Part shown: positions 43,812-54,875 of the stretch, in pieces
Layout of the letters: each line of letters begins with the position of its first letter
Position numbering within the stretch: position 1 is the stretch's first letter
From: Pigmentiphaga sp. NML030171
Lineage (GTDB): Bacteria > Pseudomonadota > Gammaproteobacteria > Burkholderiales > Burkholderiaceae_B
DNA: 64,000 nt
Direction: 5' to 3'
NCBI RefSeq assembly: GCF_002188635.1
Contig: NZ_NINX01000034.1
Span: 1-64,000 of the forward strand
Notes under the pieces: generated by a model
Told to the model about the DNA's origin: nothing
Seen by the model: only the letters and a program-made list of their open reading frames with translations
Database searches by the model: none
Translations under genes and position numbers: made by a program

Positions 43812-46730
43812 ATGTCGAGTAACACTGTCGCCCAGTTCGCAACCGAGCTGAAATTGCCCGCCAACGTACTGCTGGAGCAGCTGCGCGCCGCGGGAGTAAG
43901 CATCAAGTCGGTCGACGATACCGTCACCGAAAGCGACAAGGCACAACTGCTCGAATCGTTGCGCCGTGCCCATGGTGCGTCCGAAGACCGCAAGAAGATC
44001 ACGGTCACCCGCAAGCAGACGTCCGAGATCAAGCAGGCCGATGCGACCGGCAAGGCCCGCACGATCCAGGTCGAGGTGCGCAAGAAGCGCGTCTTCATCA
44101 AGCGCGACGCGGGCGACGGCGCCGAACTGGAAACCAGCCAGGCGCGCCCCGAGGACGAGGCGCGCGCCAGCCAGGCGGAAGCCGAGGCCCAGGAAGCCGC
44201 GCGTCTCGAGCGCGAGCAGCAGGAGGCGCAGGCGCGCGAGCGTGCCGAAGCCGAGGAACGCGAGCGCCGCGAGGCCGAGGCGCGCCTGCGCGAAGTCGAG
44301 GAACAGGCCCGCCTGGCCGCCGAGCGCGCGGCCAAGGAAGCCGAGGAAGCCGCGGCCGAAGCCGAGAAAGCCAAGCGTGCCGCCGCCGAGGCAGCCGCTG
44401 CCCAATCTACCCACCCTGCCGTGCCCGAGGGAGGGGCTGCAGTGAGCGATGTCGTAGCAAACCAGGCTGCGTCGAGCGCCGAGGCGGCGCGCGTCAAGGC
44501 CGAAGAGGCCCGCAAGAAGGCGGAAGAAATGCGCAAGGCCGACGCCAAGGCCGCCGAGGCGCGCGACAAGGCGCGCCGCGCCGCCGAAGCCGAGGCCGCC
44601 GCGTTGCGCGAGATGCTGAGCCGTCCGCGCAACAAGGTCCTGCACGCTCCGCAACCGGCGCCCGCGCCGGCTGCCGCCCCGACGGCGCCGATCGCCGGTA
44701 CGCTGCACAAGCCGGCCGCGAAGGCCGCTGCCGGCCAGGACAACAAGGCAGCCGCCGCGCCGGCCGCCAAGAAGGACGACAACAAGGCCGCGCCGGGCAA
44801 GAAGGTCCTGAAGGCCGGGGCCGTCGCCTCGACCTGGTCCGACGATGCCTCGCGCAAGAAGGGCCTGAAGACCCGCGGCGACGCGACCGCCGGCGCGAGC
44901 CGCGACGGCTGGCGCGGCGGTGGCCGCGGTGGCCGCAACCGTCACCAGGACCAGAAGGCGCAGCAGGTGGTCGAGAACATCGTGCGCGAAGTGCACGTGC
45001 CCGAGACCATTTCGGTGGCCGACCTGGCCCACAAGATGGCGGTCAAGGCGGCCGAGGTCATCAAGGTCCTGATGAAGATGGGCCAGATGGTCACCATCAA
45101 CCAGGTGCTGGACCAGGAAACGGCGATGATCGTGGTCGAGGAACTCGGCCACACCGCGATCGCGGCCAAGCTGGACGATCCCGAGGCCTTCCTGGACCAG
45201 GCGCCGGCCACCGATGCCGTGGAGATGCCGCGTGCGCCGGTGGTGACCGTCATGGGCCACGTCGACCACGGCAAGACCTCGCTGCTGGACTACATCCGCC
45301 GCGCCAAGGTCGCCTCGGGCGAAGCGGGCGGGATCACGCAGCACATCGGCGCCTACCACGTGGAAACCGAGCGTGGCGTGGTGACCTTCCTGGATACCCC
45401 GGGCCACGAGGCGTTCACCGCCATGCGGGCGCGCGGCGCCCAGGCCACGGACATCGTGATCCTGGTGGTGGCGGCCGATGACGGCGTCATGCCCCAGACC
45501 AAGGAAGCGATCCACCATGCCAAGGCGGCGGGCGTGCCCATCGTGGTGGCGATCAACAAGATCGACAAGCCCGAGAGCAACCCCGATCGCGTCAAGCAGG
45601 AACTGGTGGCCGAGGAAGTCGTGCCGGAAGAGTACGGCGGCGATTCGCCCTTCGTGCCCGTGTCGGCCAAGACCGGCGCCGGCATCGACGAACTGCTCGA
45701 ACAGGTGCTGCTGCAGGCCGAAGTCCTGGAACTGAAGGCGCCCGTCGATGCGCCGGCCAAGGGCCTGGTCATCGAAGCCAAGCTGGACAAGGGCCGCGGC
45801 CCGGTCGCCACCATCCTGGTCCAGAGCGGCACGCTCAAGCGCGGCGACGCCGTGCTGGCCGGCGCGAGCTTCGGCCGGGTGCGCGCGATGCTGGACGAAG
45901 TGGGCAAGCCGATCGCCGAGGCCGGCCCGTCCATTCCCGTCGAGATCCAGGGCCTGACCGAGGTCCCGGCCGCCGGCGACGAATTGATGGTGCTGAGCGA
46001 CGAGCGCAAGGCGCGCGAGATCGCGCTGTTCCGCCAGGGCAAGTTCCGCGACGTGAAGCTGGCCCGCCAGCAGGCCGCGAAGCTGGAATCGCTGTTCGAC
46101 AACATGGGCGAGGGCGTGCAGACGCTGGCGCTCATCGTCAAGACCGACGTCCAGGGTTCGCAGGAAGCGCTGGTGCAGGCGCTGACCAAGCTGTCCACCG
46201 ACGAGGTGCGCGTGCAGGTCGTGCACGCGGCGGTCGGCGGCGTGTCGGAAAGCGACATCAACCTGGCCATCGCCTCGAAGGCGGTCGTCATCGGCTTCAA
46301 CGTGCGGGCGGATGCCAGCGCCAAGAAGTTGGCCGAGAACAACGGCATCGACGTGCGCTACTACAACATCATCTACGACGCCGTGGATGACGTGAAGTCG
46401 GCCATGTCGGGCATGCTGGCCCCCGAGAAGCGCGAGGAGGTCATCGGCCTGGTCGAGATCCGCGAGGTCTACAACGTGTCCCGCATCGGCAACATCGCCG
46501 GCTGCATGGTGCTCGATGGCGTGGTCCGCCGCAATTCGCAGGTCCGCCTGCTGCGCAACAACGTGGTCCAGTGGACCGGCGAGGTCGATTCGCTGCGCCG
46601 CTTCAAGGACGACGTGCGCGAGGTCAAGTCCGGCTTCGATTGCGGTATCACGCTGCGCAACAACAACGACATCGCGATCGGCGACCAGCTCGAGGTGTTC
46701 GAGGTGAAGGAAGTGGCGCGTACCCTGTAA
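43812..46730 (+). CDS. infB: Translation initiation factor IF-2
   Basis: Protein of 972 residues. N-terminal IF2_N (1-50), a long charged Ala/Glu/Arg-rich helical linker (about 100-390), a second IF2_N domain (about 390-470), then the GTPase with G1 GHVDHGKTS (482-490), G3 DTPGHEAF and G4 NKID, domains II, III and the fMet-tRNA-binding C-terminus. The ATG at 43812 has GGGGAAGAG upstream; a TTG at 43764 overlapping nusA is less likely. Brings initiator tRNA to the 30S subunit. Confidence 0.96.
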   Translation: MSSNTVAQFATELKLPANVLLEQLRAAGVSIKSVDDTVTESDKAQLLESLRRAHGASEDRKKITVTRKQTSEIKQADATGKARTIQVEVRKKRVFIKRDAGDGAELETSQARPEDEARASQAEAEAQEAARLEREQQEAQARERAEAEERERREAEARLREVEEQARLAAERAAKEAEEAAAEAEKAKRAAAEAAAAQSTHPAVPEGGAAVSDVVANQAASSAEAARVKAEEARKKAEEMRKADAKAAEARDKARRAAEAEAAALREMLSRPRNKVLHAPQPAPAPAAAPTAPIAGTLHKPAAKAAAGQDNKAAAAPAAKKDDNKAAPGKKVLKAGAVASTWSDDASRKKGLKTRGDATAGASRDGWRGGGRGGRNRHQDQKAQQVVENIVREVHVPETISVADLAHKMAVKAAEVIKVLMKMGQMVTINQVLDQETAMIVVEELGHTAIAAKLDDPEAFLDQAPATDAVEMPRAPVVTVMGHVDHGKTSLLDYIRRAKVASGEAGGITQHIGAYHVETERGVVTFLDTPGHEAFTAMRARGAQATDIVILVVAADDGVMPQTKEAIHHAKAAGVPIVVAINKIDKPESNPDRVKQELVAEEVVPEEYGGDSPFVPVSAKTGAGIDELLEQVLLQAEVLELKAPVDAPAKGLVIEAKLDKGRGPVATILVQSGTLKRGDAVLAGASFGRVRAMLDEVGKPIAEAGPSIPVEIQGLTEVPAAGDELMVLSDERKAREIALFRQGKFRDVKLARQQAAKLESLFDNMGEGVQTLALIVKTDVQGSQEALVQALTKLSTDEVRVQVVHAAVGGVSESDINLAIASKAVVIGFNVRADASAKKLAENNGIDVRYYNIIYDAVDDVKSAMSGMLAPEKREEVIGLVEIREVYNVSRIGNIAGCMVLDGVVRRNSQVRLLRNNVVQWTGEVDSLRRFKDDVREVKSGFDCGITLRNNNDIAIGDQLEVFEVKEVARTL

Positions 46731-46748
46731 AGGGGCACGTGCAGGCAG

Positions 46749-47213
46749 ATGAGTCGTCACAGGCAGAAGAAGCTCCCCGGCGGCCGCAACCAGCGGCTGG
46801 CCGACCAGATCCAGAAGGACCTGGCAGAGATGATCCAGCGCGAGGTCGATACGGCCCGCGCCGGACTGGTCACGCTCACGGGCGTGGACCTGACGCCGGA
46901 CTACGCCCATGCCAAGGTGTATTTCACCGTCATGGGCGCCGAGCCGGCCGCGGCCGAAACCGCGCTGAACGAAAAGGCGGGCTGGCTGCATTCGCTGTTG
47001 TTCAAGCGGCTGCATATCCACACCGTCCCCACGCTGCATTTCTTCCACGACCGCCAGATGTCGCGCGGCATGGAAATGAACCGGCTGATCGCCCAGGCCA
47101 ACACGCCGGGCGTCAAGGCCGACGAACTGACCGAATCCGGCCAGACCGGCCAGGACGAGCGCGAGGGCATCGCGCCGGCAGAACCGTCCGCTCCTGACGA
47201 CGACCGCGCGTAA
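46749..47213 (+). CDS. rbfA: Ribosome-binding factor A
   Basis: Protein of 154 residues. KH-like core with [17 protein letters not shown] and [38 protein letters not shown]. Supports 16S 5'-end maturation and cold adaptation. The tail (about 120-154) is acidic and low complexity. Follows infB by 18 bp. Confidence 0.95.
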   Translation: MSRHRQKKLPGGRNQRLADQIQKDLAEMIQREVDTARAGLVTLTGVDLTPDYAHAKVYFTVMGAEPAAAETALNEKAGWLHSLLFKRLHIHTVPTLHFFHDRQMSRGMEMNRLIAQANTPGVKADELTESGQTGQDEREGIAPAEPSAPDDDRA

Positions 47214-47246
47214 GCCGCGCCGCGTCCTTTTTTTCCGACGATTGCG

Positions 47247-48185
47247 ATGGCTTCCCGACGCGGGCGTGCGCTGGATGGTGTGTTGCTGCTGGACAAACCC
47301 GAGGGCTTGTCCAGCAATCATGCCTTGCAGCGCGCGCGCCGCATCCTGGATGCGCGCAAGGCGGGACACACGGGGACGCTGGATCCGTTCGCGACCGGCC
47401 TGATGGTGCTGTGCTTCGGCGAAGCGACCAAGTTCTCCGGCGGGATGTTCGATGCCGACAAGAGCTATACCGCGACGCTGGCGCTGGGCGAGGAAACGGA
47501 CAGCGGCGACCGTACGGGCATGCCGGTCGGTTTTCCCGGACAGGATCCCGCCCTGGCCGTGGACGAGGCGAGGATGCGCGACGTGTTGTCACGCTTCGTC
47601 GGCAGGATTTCGCAGGTGCCGCCCATGTATTCGGCGCTCAAGCGCGACGGCAAGCCCTTGTACGAATACGCGCGCGAGGGCGTCGAGCTGGAGCGGGAGC
47701 CGAGGCAGGTCACGATCCATGGGTTGCGGCTGCTGTCGCTGTCCGGACGATCGGCGACGATCGACGTCTCGTGCAGCAAGGGCACCTACGTCCGTACGCT
47801 GGCGCAGGACGTCGGCCGGGCACTGGGATGCGGCGCGCACCTGACGGCGCTGCGGCGCACGCGTACGGCGGGGTTCGACCTGGCACAGGCCTGGACCCTG
47901 GAACGGCTGGAGGCGCTGGCCGATCCGGCCGGCGCGCTGCTGCCGATGGAGTCGCTGCTGGCCGACCTGCCGGTCGTACGGCTGGAGGCGGCGGCGGCCC
48001 AGCGCTTCATGCAGGGGCGCAAGGAAAGAATGGCCGCCGGCGAGGCAACCGGCACGGCGGCCGCCGAGACAGAAGCAGGCAAGGTCCGGGTTGCCGGGCC
48101 GGACGGTGGATTCCTGGGAACGGCTCGCTGCGAGGACGGCTGGCTGCAGCCCGACAGATTGATTTCATTCAAGGAAACGACATGA
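47247..48185 (+). CDS. truB: tRNA pseudouridine(55) synthase
   Basis: Protein of 312 residues. [15 protein letters not shown] and the catalytic D46 in [15 protein letters not shown] are diagnostic, and [14 protein letters not shown] follows. Makes pseudouridine 55 in the T loop of all tRNAs. C-terminal PUA-like part present. Overlaps typA by 4 bp (ATGA). Confidence 0.96.
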   Translation: MASRRGRALDGVLLLDKPEGLSSNHALQRARRILDARKAGHTGTLDPFATGLMVLCFGEATKFSGGMFDADKSYTATLALGEETDSGDRTGMPVGFPGQDPALAVDEARMRDVLSRFVGRISQVPPMYSALKRDGKPLYEYAREGVELEREPRQVTIHGLRLLSLSGRSATIDVSCSKGTYVRTLAQDVGRALGCGAHLTALRRTRTAGFDLAQAWTLERLEALADPAGALLPMESLLADLPVVRLEAAAAQRFMQGRKERMAAGEATGTAAAETEAGKVRVAGPDGGFLGTARCEDGWLQPDRLISFKETT

Positions 48186-50002
48186 CACGCGCATTGCGCA
48201 ACGTGGCGATCATCGCCCACGTGGACCATGGCAAGACGACCCTGGTGGACCAGCTGCTGCGGCAGGCGGGCACCTTCCGCGAGAACGAGCAGGTGGCCGA
48301 ACGGGTCATGGACTCGAACGACATCGAAAAGGAACGTGGCATCACGATCCTGGCCAAGAACTGTGCGGTCGAATACGAAGGCACGCACATCAACATCGTG
48401 GACACCCCGGGGCACGCCGACTTCGGCGGCGAGGTCGAGCGGGTGCTGTCCATGGTGGACGGCGTGCTGCTGCTGGTCGACGCGGTCGAGGGGCCGATGC
48501 CCCAGACCCGCTTCGTCACCCGCAAGGCGCTGGCCCTGGGCCTCAAGCCCATCGTCGTTATCAACAAGATCGACCGCCCGGGCGCGCGTCCGGACTGGGT
48601 GATCAACCAGACCTTCGACCTGTTCGACAAGCTGGGCGCAAGCGAGGAACAACTCGACTTCCCGGTCGTCTACGCGTCGGGCCTGAACGGCTACGCGGGC
48701 CTGACCGAGGACGTGCGCAGCGGCGACATGAAGCCGTTGTTCGACGTGATCCTGGACAAGGTGCCCGTGCGCAACGACGATGCCGACGGTCCGCTGCAAC
48801 TGCAGATCGTGTCGCTGGACTATTCCAGCTACGTCGGCAAGATCGGCGTGGGCCGCATCACGCGCGGCCGCGTGCGTCCGTTGCAGGACGTGGTGATCAA
48901 GTTCGGCCCCGAGGGCAACCCCATCAAGGGCCGGGTCAACCAGGTGCTGAAGTTCCGTGGCCTGGAGCGCGAGATCGTTCCCGAGGCGCAGGCCGGCGAC
49001 ATCGTCCTGATCAACGGTATCGATGAACTGGGCATCGGCTGCACGGTGTGCGCACCGGAGGCGCCCGAGGCCTTGCCCATGATCAAGGTCGACGAGCCGA
49101 CGCTGACCATGAATTTCTGCGTGAACACGTCACCGCTGGCCGGCCGCGAAGGCAAGTTCGTGACCAGCCGCCAGCTGCGCGACCGCCTGGACCGCGAGCT
49201 CAAGTCCAACGTGGCGCTGCGCGTGCGCGAAACCGGCGACGATACCGTGTTCGAGGTGTCGGGCCGTGGCGAACTGCACCTGACCATCCTGCTGGAGAAC
49301 ATGCGCCGCGAGGGCTACGAACTGGCCGTCTCGCGTCCGCGCGTGGTCTTCAAGGAGATCGACGGCGTCAAGTGCGAGCCGTTCGAGCTGCTGACGGTGG
49401 ATGTCGAGGACGGCCACCAGGGCTCGGTGATGGAAGAACTGGGCCGCCGCAAGGGCGAACTGCTGGACATGGCGTCGGACGGCAAGGGCCGTACCCGCCT
49501 GGAATACCGCATTCCCGCACGCGGCCTGATCGGCTTCCAGGGCGAGTTCATGACGCTGACGCGCGGCACCGGCCTGATCAGCCACGTGTTCGACGAATAT
49601 GCCCCGGTTCGCGACGGCACCCTGGGCGAACGCCACAACGGCGTGCTGATCAGCCAGGAGGACGGCGATGCCGTGGCCTACGCGCTGTGGAAGCTGCAGG
49701 ACCGCGGCCGCATGTTCGTCTCGCCCGGCGAGGCGCTGTACGAAGGCATGATCATCGGCATCCACAGCCGCGACAACGATCTGGTGGTCAACCCGATCAA
49801 GGGCAAGCAGCTCACCAACGTACGCGCCTCGGGCACGGACGAGGCCGTGCGCCTGGTCCCGCCCATCCAGCTGACGCTGGAGTACGCGGTGGAATTCATC
49901 GCCGACGACGAACTGGTCGAGATCACGCCCAAGAACATCCGGCTGCGCAAGCTGCACCTGAAGGAGCACGACCGCAAGCGCGCCAGCCGCGAAGCCGCCT
50001 GA
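48182..50002 (+). CDS. typA: Ribosome-associated GTPase TypA/BipA
   Basis: Protein of 606 residues, full length. G1 AHVDHGKTT, switch I ERGITI, G3 [17 protein letters not shown]4 [11 protein letters not shown]-like domains III and V and the BipA-specific C-terminal domain ([15 protein letters not shown]). A translational GTPase linked to 50S assembly and stress. The ATG at 48182 overlaps the truB stop; longer in-frame sequence upstream lies inside truB. Ends in a strong terminator. Confidence 0.97.
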   Translation: MTRALRNVAIIAHVDHGKTTLVDQLLRQAGTFRENEQVAERVMDSNDIEKERGITILAKNCAVEYEGTHINIVDTPGHADFGGEVERVLSMVDGVLLLVDAVEGPMPQTRFVTRKALALGLKPIVVINKIDRPGARPDWVINQTFDLFDKLGASEEQLDFPVVYASGLNGYAGLTEDVRSGDMKPLFDVILDKVPVRNDDADGPLQLQIVSLDYSSYVGKIGVGRITRGRVRPLQDVVIKFGPEGNPIKGRVNQVLKFRGLEREIVPEAQAGDIVLINGIDELGIGCTVCAPEAPEALPMIKVDEPTLTMNFCVNTSPLAGREGKFVTSRQLRDRLDRELKSNVALRVRETGDDTVFEVSGRGELHLTILLENMRREGYELAVSRPRVVFKEIDGVKCEPFELLTVDVEDGHQGSVMEELGRRKGELLDMASDGKGRTRLEYRIPARGLIGFQGEFMTLTRGTGLISHVFDEYAPVRDGTLGERHNGVLISQEDGDAVAYALWKLQDRGRMFVSPGEALYEGMIIGIHSRDNDLVVNPIKGKQLTNVRASGTDEAVRLVPPIQLTLEYAVEFIADDELVEITPKNIRLRKLHLKEHDRKRASREAA

Positions 50003-50024
50003 CGGGCGGTCGGCAAGACTTGGG

Positions 50025-50050
50025 AAAAGGGAGCGAAAGCTCCCTTTTTT
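50025..50050 (+). terminator. Rho-independent terminator of the rimP-typA operon
   Basis: Stem AAAAGGGAGC / GCTCCCTTTT with GAAA tetraloop and T-run, 22 bp after typA. Confidence 0.92.
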
Positions 50051-50187
50051 CATTTCATGTTTGCCGGCTGGCCCGGTCCCGTGTTCCGCCATACAGATCC
50101 CGCCGGGCATGCCGTTAATGGCTTGAGTGAGTTTTCGTCGCCGCGCCGGTGCGCCATGCCCCGGCGGGTCGCGTGCAAGGGGATCGA

Positions 50188-51900
50188 ATGAGCGCGGTAA
50201 TGCATGATACGAGTGGTTTTTCCGGCGGCGAGACACGTCCCGCCCCGGCGTCCTTGACGGCCAGGTCGTCGCTGAAGGGCCGGCTGGCGGTGCTGGTGGC
50301 CCTGGCGGTGGTCCTGCTGCTGGCGGTGCAGGGATGGTCCATCTACAGCGAGCGGCAATTGCTGCTCGAAGCCAAGAAATCGGAGATCCTGGCCGTCGCC
50401 CAGGGCGCCTGGGGCGTCGTCAACCACTACCAGGAACTGCAGCAGAAGGGCCAGATGACCCAGCAGCAGGCCCAGGAGGCCGCCAAGGCGGCGTTGCAGG
50501 GCTTCCGTTATGGCGGCAGCAACGGCAAGACCGAATACATCTTCGTCACCGACGAGCAGGGCCTCATCGTGATGAACGGGGGCAATCCGGCGCTGGCGGG
50601 CTCCAACGCCATCACCCGCTCGGGCGACAAGCGCGATCCGGGCGTGGCCATGCAGGAGCGCCTGGCGGCGATGCGCGAGGGGGGCGGGCAGAGCTACATG
50701 CGCATCCTGTTCGCCCGGCCCGGCGAGACGGAGCCCGTGCCCAAGCTGAACATCTACAAGCATTTCCAGCCCTGGAACTGGGTGATCGGCACCGGCGTCT
50801 ACGTCGACGACCTGGACGAGGCCATCTCGCGCCAGCTCGTCACGGGCATCGGCACGGCGCTCGTACTGGCGGTGGTCCTGCTGCTGGCCAGCGGCCTCAT
50901 CGCCCGCGGCGTCATCCGCCAGATCGGCGGCGAGCCCCGCGCCGTGCTCGAGATCATGCGCCGCGCCGCCGGCGGCGATCTCAGCCAGAAGCTGCCGGAT
51001 GCCGAACCGGGCAGCCTGCTGGACGGCTTCGCCAGGATGTCGGAGTCCGTGCGCAACCTGATCTCGCGGGTTCGCGAGGAAGCGGCCACCATGAAGCGCG
51101 ACGCCCATCGCATCGCCGAGTCGGTGAACCAGGTCTCCACGGCCGCGGTGCAGCAGAGCGACGCGACGTCCTCGATGGCCGCGGCGGTCGAGGAATTGAC
51201 CGTGTCGGTGGCCCACATTTCGGATGCGGCCAGCCAGACCCAGCACAACTCCGAGGGCGTGGCCGAGAAATGCCGCGACGGCGAGACCCGCGTCATGAGC
51301 GCCGCCGAAAGCATGAAGCGCATCGCCAGTGCGGTGGGCGAGGCCTCGCACAAGATCCGGGGCCTGGAGGAAAGGGCGGTGCAGATCAACTCCATCGCCG
51401 CTTCCATCAAGGAGATCGCCGGCCAGACCAACCTGCTGGCCCTGAACGCGGCCATCGAGGCCGCCCGGGCCGGCGAGCAGGGCCGAGGCTTCAGCGTGGT
51501 GGCGGACGAGGTCCGCAAACTGGCCGAGCGTACGTCGTCGGCCACGGTCGAGATCGAGGAAATGGTCAGCGCGGTCCAGCGCGAGACGGCCGAGTCCACC
51601 GTGACGATGGAGCACATCCTGCCCATGGTGGCCGAGGGCACCAGCCTGGCCGACGAAGTGGCCGTGTCGCTGCGCGAGATCAGTTCCAGCGCGGACACCT
51701 CGCTCGAGCGCGTGCGCGAAGTGGCGCATGCGACCAAGGAGCAGTCGGCGGCCAGCACCTCGATCGCCCAGCAGGTGGAGAGCATCGCCCAGATGGTCGA
51801 GGAAACCACCGCGGCCATGGGCGAGACGGCCCGCTCGGCCGAGGAAATGCGCGAGATGGCCGAGCGGCTGGACCGGATGGTGGGAATGTTCCGGGTCTAG
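50188..51900 (+). CDS. Methyl-accepting chemotaxis protein with single Cache domain
   Basis: Protein of 570 residues. TM1 (about 30-52), periplasmic sCache_2-like domain (about 55-215; [33 protein letters not shown]), TM2 (about 222-245), HAMP, and a signalling domain with the hairpin tip [20 protein letters not shown]. No C-terminal NWETF-like tail. Start at 50188 has AAGGGGAT upstream; an upstream ATG (50149) would add 13 residues. Ligand unknown, often small carboxylates for this domain. Confidence 0.92.
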   Translation: MSAVMHDTSGFSGGETRPAPASLTARSSLKGRLAVLVALAVVLLLAVQGWSIYSERQLLLEAKKSEILAVAQGAWGVVNHYQELQQKGQMTQQQAQEAAKAALQGFRYGGSNGKTEYIFVTDEQGLIVMNGGNPALAGSNAITRSGDKRDPGVAMQERLAAMREGGGQSYMRILFARPGETEPVPKLNIYKHFQPWNWVIGTGVYVDDLDEAISRQLVTGIGTALVLAVVLLLASGLIARGVIRQIGGEPRAVLEIMRRAAGGDLSQKLPDAEPGSLLDGFARMSESVRNLISRVREEAATMKRDAHRIAESVNQVSTAAVQQSDATSSMAAAVEELTVSVAHISDAASQTQHNSEGVAEKCRDGETRVMSAAESMKRIASAVGEASHKIRGLEERAVQINSIAASIKEIAGQTNLLALNAAIEAARAGEQGRGFSVVADEVRKLAERTSSATVEIEEMVSAVQRETAESTVTMEHILPMVAEGTSLADEVAVSLREISSSADTSLERVREVAHATKEQSAASTSIAQQVESIAQMVEETTAAMGETARSAEEMREMAERLDRMVGMFRV

Positions 51901-51933
51901 GCCCGGGGGAGGGGGCTCCCCAGGCGGCCCGGC

Positions 51934-52425
51934 TCAACCGGCCGCCGACCCCAGCCGCGCCAGGGCCTCGCCTGTGACGCGCACGATGCGCCAATCGGGC
52001 AGCACCTCGGCGCCCATGGCTTCGTAGAAGTCGATGGCGGGCTGGTTCCAGTCCAGCACGCTCCACTCGAAGCGGCCGCAGCGGCGCTCCACCGCCAGGG
52101 CGGCCAGGGCGCGCAGCAGGCGCTTGCCCAGCCCGCGGCCCCGCTGGTCGGGGTGTACGTAGAGATCCTCCAGGTACAGGCCACGGCGGCCGAGGAAGGT
52201 GGAGTAGTTGTGGAAGAAGAGGGCATAGCCCACCACTTCGCCTGCCACGTCCGCCACCAGGCATTCGGCCGCCGGATGCGGCCCGAATAAGGCGTCCCGC
52301 AGGTCCTCGTCGCGGGCCAGGAACAGGTGGGTCAGGTTCTCGTATTCCGCCAGTCCGCGCATCAGGGCGAGGATGGGCGCGACGTCCTGCGGCCGCGCCG
52401 GCCTGACCGAAGCGTGCCCGCTCAC
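51934..52425 (-). CDS. GNAT-family N-acetyltransferase
   Basis: Protein of 163 residues, GTG start with AGGAAGG 8 nt upstream. The acetyl-CoA loop is DQRGRGLGKRLL (near 98-109), preceded by LYLEDLYVHP. It resembles the diamine (spermidine/spermine) acetyltransferase-like group (FHNYSTFLGRRGLYLEDL). Substrate not certain. Converges with the chemoreceptor gene. Confidence 0.88.
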   Translation of the reverse strand: MSGHASVRPARPQDVAPILALMRGLAEYENLTHLFLARDEDLRDALFGPHPAAECLVADVAGEVVGYALFFHNYSTFLGRRGLYLEDLYVHPDQRGRGLGKRLLRALAALAVERRCGRFEWSVLDWNQPAIDFYEAMGAEVLPDWRIVRVTGEALARLGSAAG

Positions 52426-52445
52426 TGGACTACCTTCCTGTCGCT

Positions 52446-52487
52446 GCGCGACATCCTCCCCGAGGGAGGTCGCGCGCCCTTCGGGCG
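52446..52487. repeat. Intergenic palindrome between the GNAT and gabD genes
   Basis: Hairpin GCGCGA-(3-nt bulge)-CCTCCC / GGGAGG-TCGCGC with CGA loop (52446-52475), followed by GCCC-TTC-GGGC. No T-run, so not a plain terminator. Similar in style to the 13240-13385 element. Confidence 0.5.
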
Positions 52488-52502
52488 GCCGGGCGGGCAC
52501 GC

Positions 52503-53984
52503 TCATATCCCGCCCAGGCACACGTACTTCATCTCGAGGTAGTCGTCGATGCCGTAGACCGAGCCCTCGCGGCCCAGGCCCGACTGCTTGACGCCGCCGA
52601 AGGGTGCGACCTCGTTCGAGATCAGGCCGGTGTTGACGCCGACCATGCCGTATTCCAGCGCCTCGGCCACGCGGAAGATGCGGCCGATGTCGCGGCTGTA
52701 GAAGTACGAGGCGAGCCCGAACTCCGTGTCGTTGGCCAGGCGGATGACGTCGGCCTCGTCGCGGAAACGGACCACGGGGGCGACCGGCCCGAAGGTTTCC
52801 TCGCGCATGCACAGCATGTCCTCGGACACGTCGGCCAGTACCGTGGGTTCGTAGAAGCGGCCGCCCAGCGCATGCCGCTTGCCGCCCGCCAGGATCCGCG
52901 CGCCCTTGCCCACGGCGTCCTGCACGTGCTGGTCGACCTTGGCGATGGCGGCCTCGTCGATCAGCGGGCCCTGGGCGACGCCGGCGTCGAAGCCGCTGCC
53001 CACCTTCAGGCCGCCGGTGCGCTCGGCCAGCTTCTGGACGAAGGCATCGTAGATGCTGTCGTGTACGTAGAAGCGGTTGGTGCAGACGCAGGTCTGCCCG
53101 GCGTTGCGGTACTTGGAAGCGATGGCGCCGTCCACGGCGGCGTCCAGGTCGGCGTCTTCAAAGACGATGAAGGGAGCCAGGCCGCCCAGCTCCAGCGACA
53201 GCTTCTTGATGGTGGGTGCGCTTTGCTGCATCAGGATGCGGCCCACCGGCGTGGAGCCGGTGAAGGTGAGCTTGCGCACCACCGGGCTCGCGCACAGCGC
53301 CTTGCCGGCGGCGATGGAGCGTTCGCTGTCTGCCGTCACGATGTTCAGCACGCCGGCGGGCAGGCCGGCGCGGTGCGCCAGTTCCGCCAGCGCCAGCGCG
53401 GACAGCGGGGTCTGCTCGGCGGGCTTGAGCACCATGGTGCAGCCCGCGGCCAGCGCGGGGCCCGCCTTGCGGGTGATCATGGCCAGCGGGAAATTCCACG
53501 GCGTGATGGCCGCGCACACGCCTATGGGCTCGCGCAGCACCAGCATGCGCGTGCCGGCGGCCACGGGCGCCAGCGTATCGCCGGCGATGCGCTTGCCTTG
53601 TTCGGCGAACCACTCGACGAACGAGGCGGCATAGGCGACCTCGCCCTTGGCCTCGGCCAGGGGCTTGCCCTGTTCCAGCGTCATCAGCGCGGCCAGGTCG
53701 TCGGCATGCGCCAGGATCAGCTCGAACCAGCGCCGCAGGATGGCGGCCCGGTCCTTCGCCGTGCGCGCCCGCCAGGGGCCGAACGCCGCCTGGGCCGCGG
53801 CGATGGCTTCCTCGGTCTGCGAGGCGTCCAGGTCGGCGACGCGGGCCAGCGTCCCGCCGTCGGCCGGATTGTCGACCGCGAAGGTGGCGCCATCCCGGGC
53901 ATCCACCCATGCGCCGCCTATGTAGGCCTGGTTTCTGAAAAGACGGGAATCCGCCAGTTGGGGCGGGGCGACAGGGCGATCCAT
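52503..53984 (-). CDS. gabD: NAD(P)+-dependent succinate-semialdehyde dehydrogenase
   Basis: Protein of 493 residues. Catalytic C299 in NAGQTCVC and E265 in LELGG, cofactor motif FTGSTPVGR, PWNFPLAMITRK, and the GabD-type end KQSGLGREGSVYGIDDYLE. Converts succinate semialdehyde to succinate in GABA/4-hydroxybutyrate breakdown. Other aldehydes are possible for the family. No gabT in the window. Confidence 0.92.
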   Translation of the reverse strand: MDRPVAPPQLADSRLFRNQAYIGGAWVDARDGATFAVDNPADGGTLARVADLDASQTEEAIAAAQAAFGPWRARTAKDRAAILRRWFELILAHADDLAALMTLEQGKPLAEAKGEVAYAASFVEWFAEQGKRIAGDTLAPVAAGTRMLVLREPIGVCAAITPWNFPLAMITRKAGPALAAGCTMVLKPAEQTPLSALALAELAHRAGLPAGVLNIVTADSERSIAAGKALCASPVVRKLTFTGSTPVGRILMQQSAPTIKKLSLELGGLAPFIVFEDADLDAAVDGAIASKYRNAGQTCVCTNRFYVHDSIYDAFVQKLAERTGGLKVGSGFDAGVAQGPLIDEAAIAKVDQHVQDAVGKGARILAGGKRHALGGRFYEPTVLADVSEDMLCMREETFGPVAPVVRFRDEADVIRLANDTEFGLASYFYSRDIGRIFRVAEALEYGMVGVNTGLISNEVAPFGGVKQSGLGREGSVYGIDDYLEMKYVCLGGI

Positions 53985-54053
53985 GGACTCGTCTCCGGGC
54001 GTGGGGCTCCGTTCTGGAGCATCCCGTCCATTCTAGCGGATGGCTGCCCGCCG

Positions 54054-54638
54054 CTAGGGCGACTTGGGGGCCGGCGCAGCGGCGTCGCCCTGCGGCGTCG
54101 GCGAGGCGGACGGCATGTACTGTTCCAGCAACGCGAAGAAACGGCTGTAGAAATCATCCGAGGCGATGGTCTCGCTGCCGGTCTTGACCATGGAGTCGTC
54201 CGACGAGGTGAAGGGCATGGACACCGAGCCCAGCAGCCCGACGCCGACGCTGGCCGAGTTGTTGGTCTTCTTCAGCGCGAAGGTCGATTCGACCGCGTTG
54301 ACGAAGGCGATCGACCGGGTGGTTCCGGCATGGTCGGGTTCGCAGACCAGGCGGAAGGTGATCTCCTTGTAGTTGTCGCCGCTCTGGAACTGTTTGTGCC
54401 CCTCGATCGAGCGCGCGCCGGCGTCGGCCAGCGTGTAGCCCTGGCTGAGCAGCGAACGCTTGCCGGCCTCGCACACCATTTCGGGCGCCTTCGGATAGGC
54501 GCGCGAGTAGGTGTCGGTGCGGGCGAATTCGTTGCGGGTATAGGCCAGCGGATCGCTCGGGTGGGAACAGCCCGCGGCCATGGCGCCGGCCGTGGCCGCG
54601 CATACGGCGAACAGCCGAAGGCGGGGAACGAACATCAT
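54054..54638 (-). CDS. DUF2242 family lipoprotein
   Basis: Protein of 194 residues. A signal peptide ends in the lipobox AMAAGC (C23 of the chosen start), so it is a lipoprotein. Body matches the DUF2242 pattern (NEFARTDTYSRAYP, CEAGKRSLLSQGY, DNYKEITFRLVC). Unknown function. The ATG at 54638 was chosen for AGGAGGT 5 nt upstream; a longer frame from a TTG at 54656 lacks a ribosome site. Confidence 0.82.
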   Translation of the reverse strand: MMFVPRLRLFAVCAATAGAMAAGCSHPSDPLAYTRNEFARTDTYSRAYPKAPEMVCEAGKRSLLSQGYTLADAGARSIEGHKQFQSGDNYKEITFRLVCEPDHAGTTRSIAFVNAVESTFALKKTNNSASVGVGLLGSVSMPFTSSDDSMVKTGSETIASDDFYSRFFALLEQYMPSASPTPQGDAAAPAPKSP

Positions 54639-54875
54639 CGCGTACCTCCTGTACAAACCCGGCGCGCGTAGCTCGCAAGTTCCGTTCCCAGGAGCGGCGG
54701 GGTGCCGGCGGACGATATTGACAAGCCGCGGGGCGTCGGGTGAAGATGCAAACCGTCACAAGCGGGGGCCGCCAGGCCCCCGTTGATTGTAAGGTCGCCG
54801 CGGCGCTTCGCATCTGGCGCGACCCGTCCTGCTCACAGCGCCCGCAGTGGTGAGCATTGCTCTGGCAGGAAGGGC

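Noticed and set aside
43449-47369. Very long open frame (about 1300 codons) on the minus strand opposite nusA/infB
   Set aside because: It is antisense to certain genes; its composition mirrors the Ala/Glu/Arg-rich coding strand, and no family features appear. Long antisense frames are expected at this GC content.
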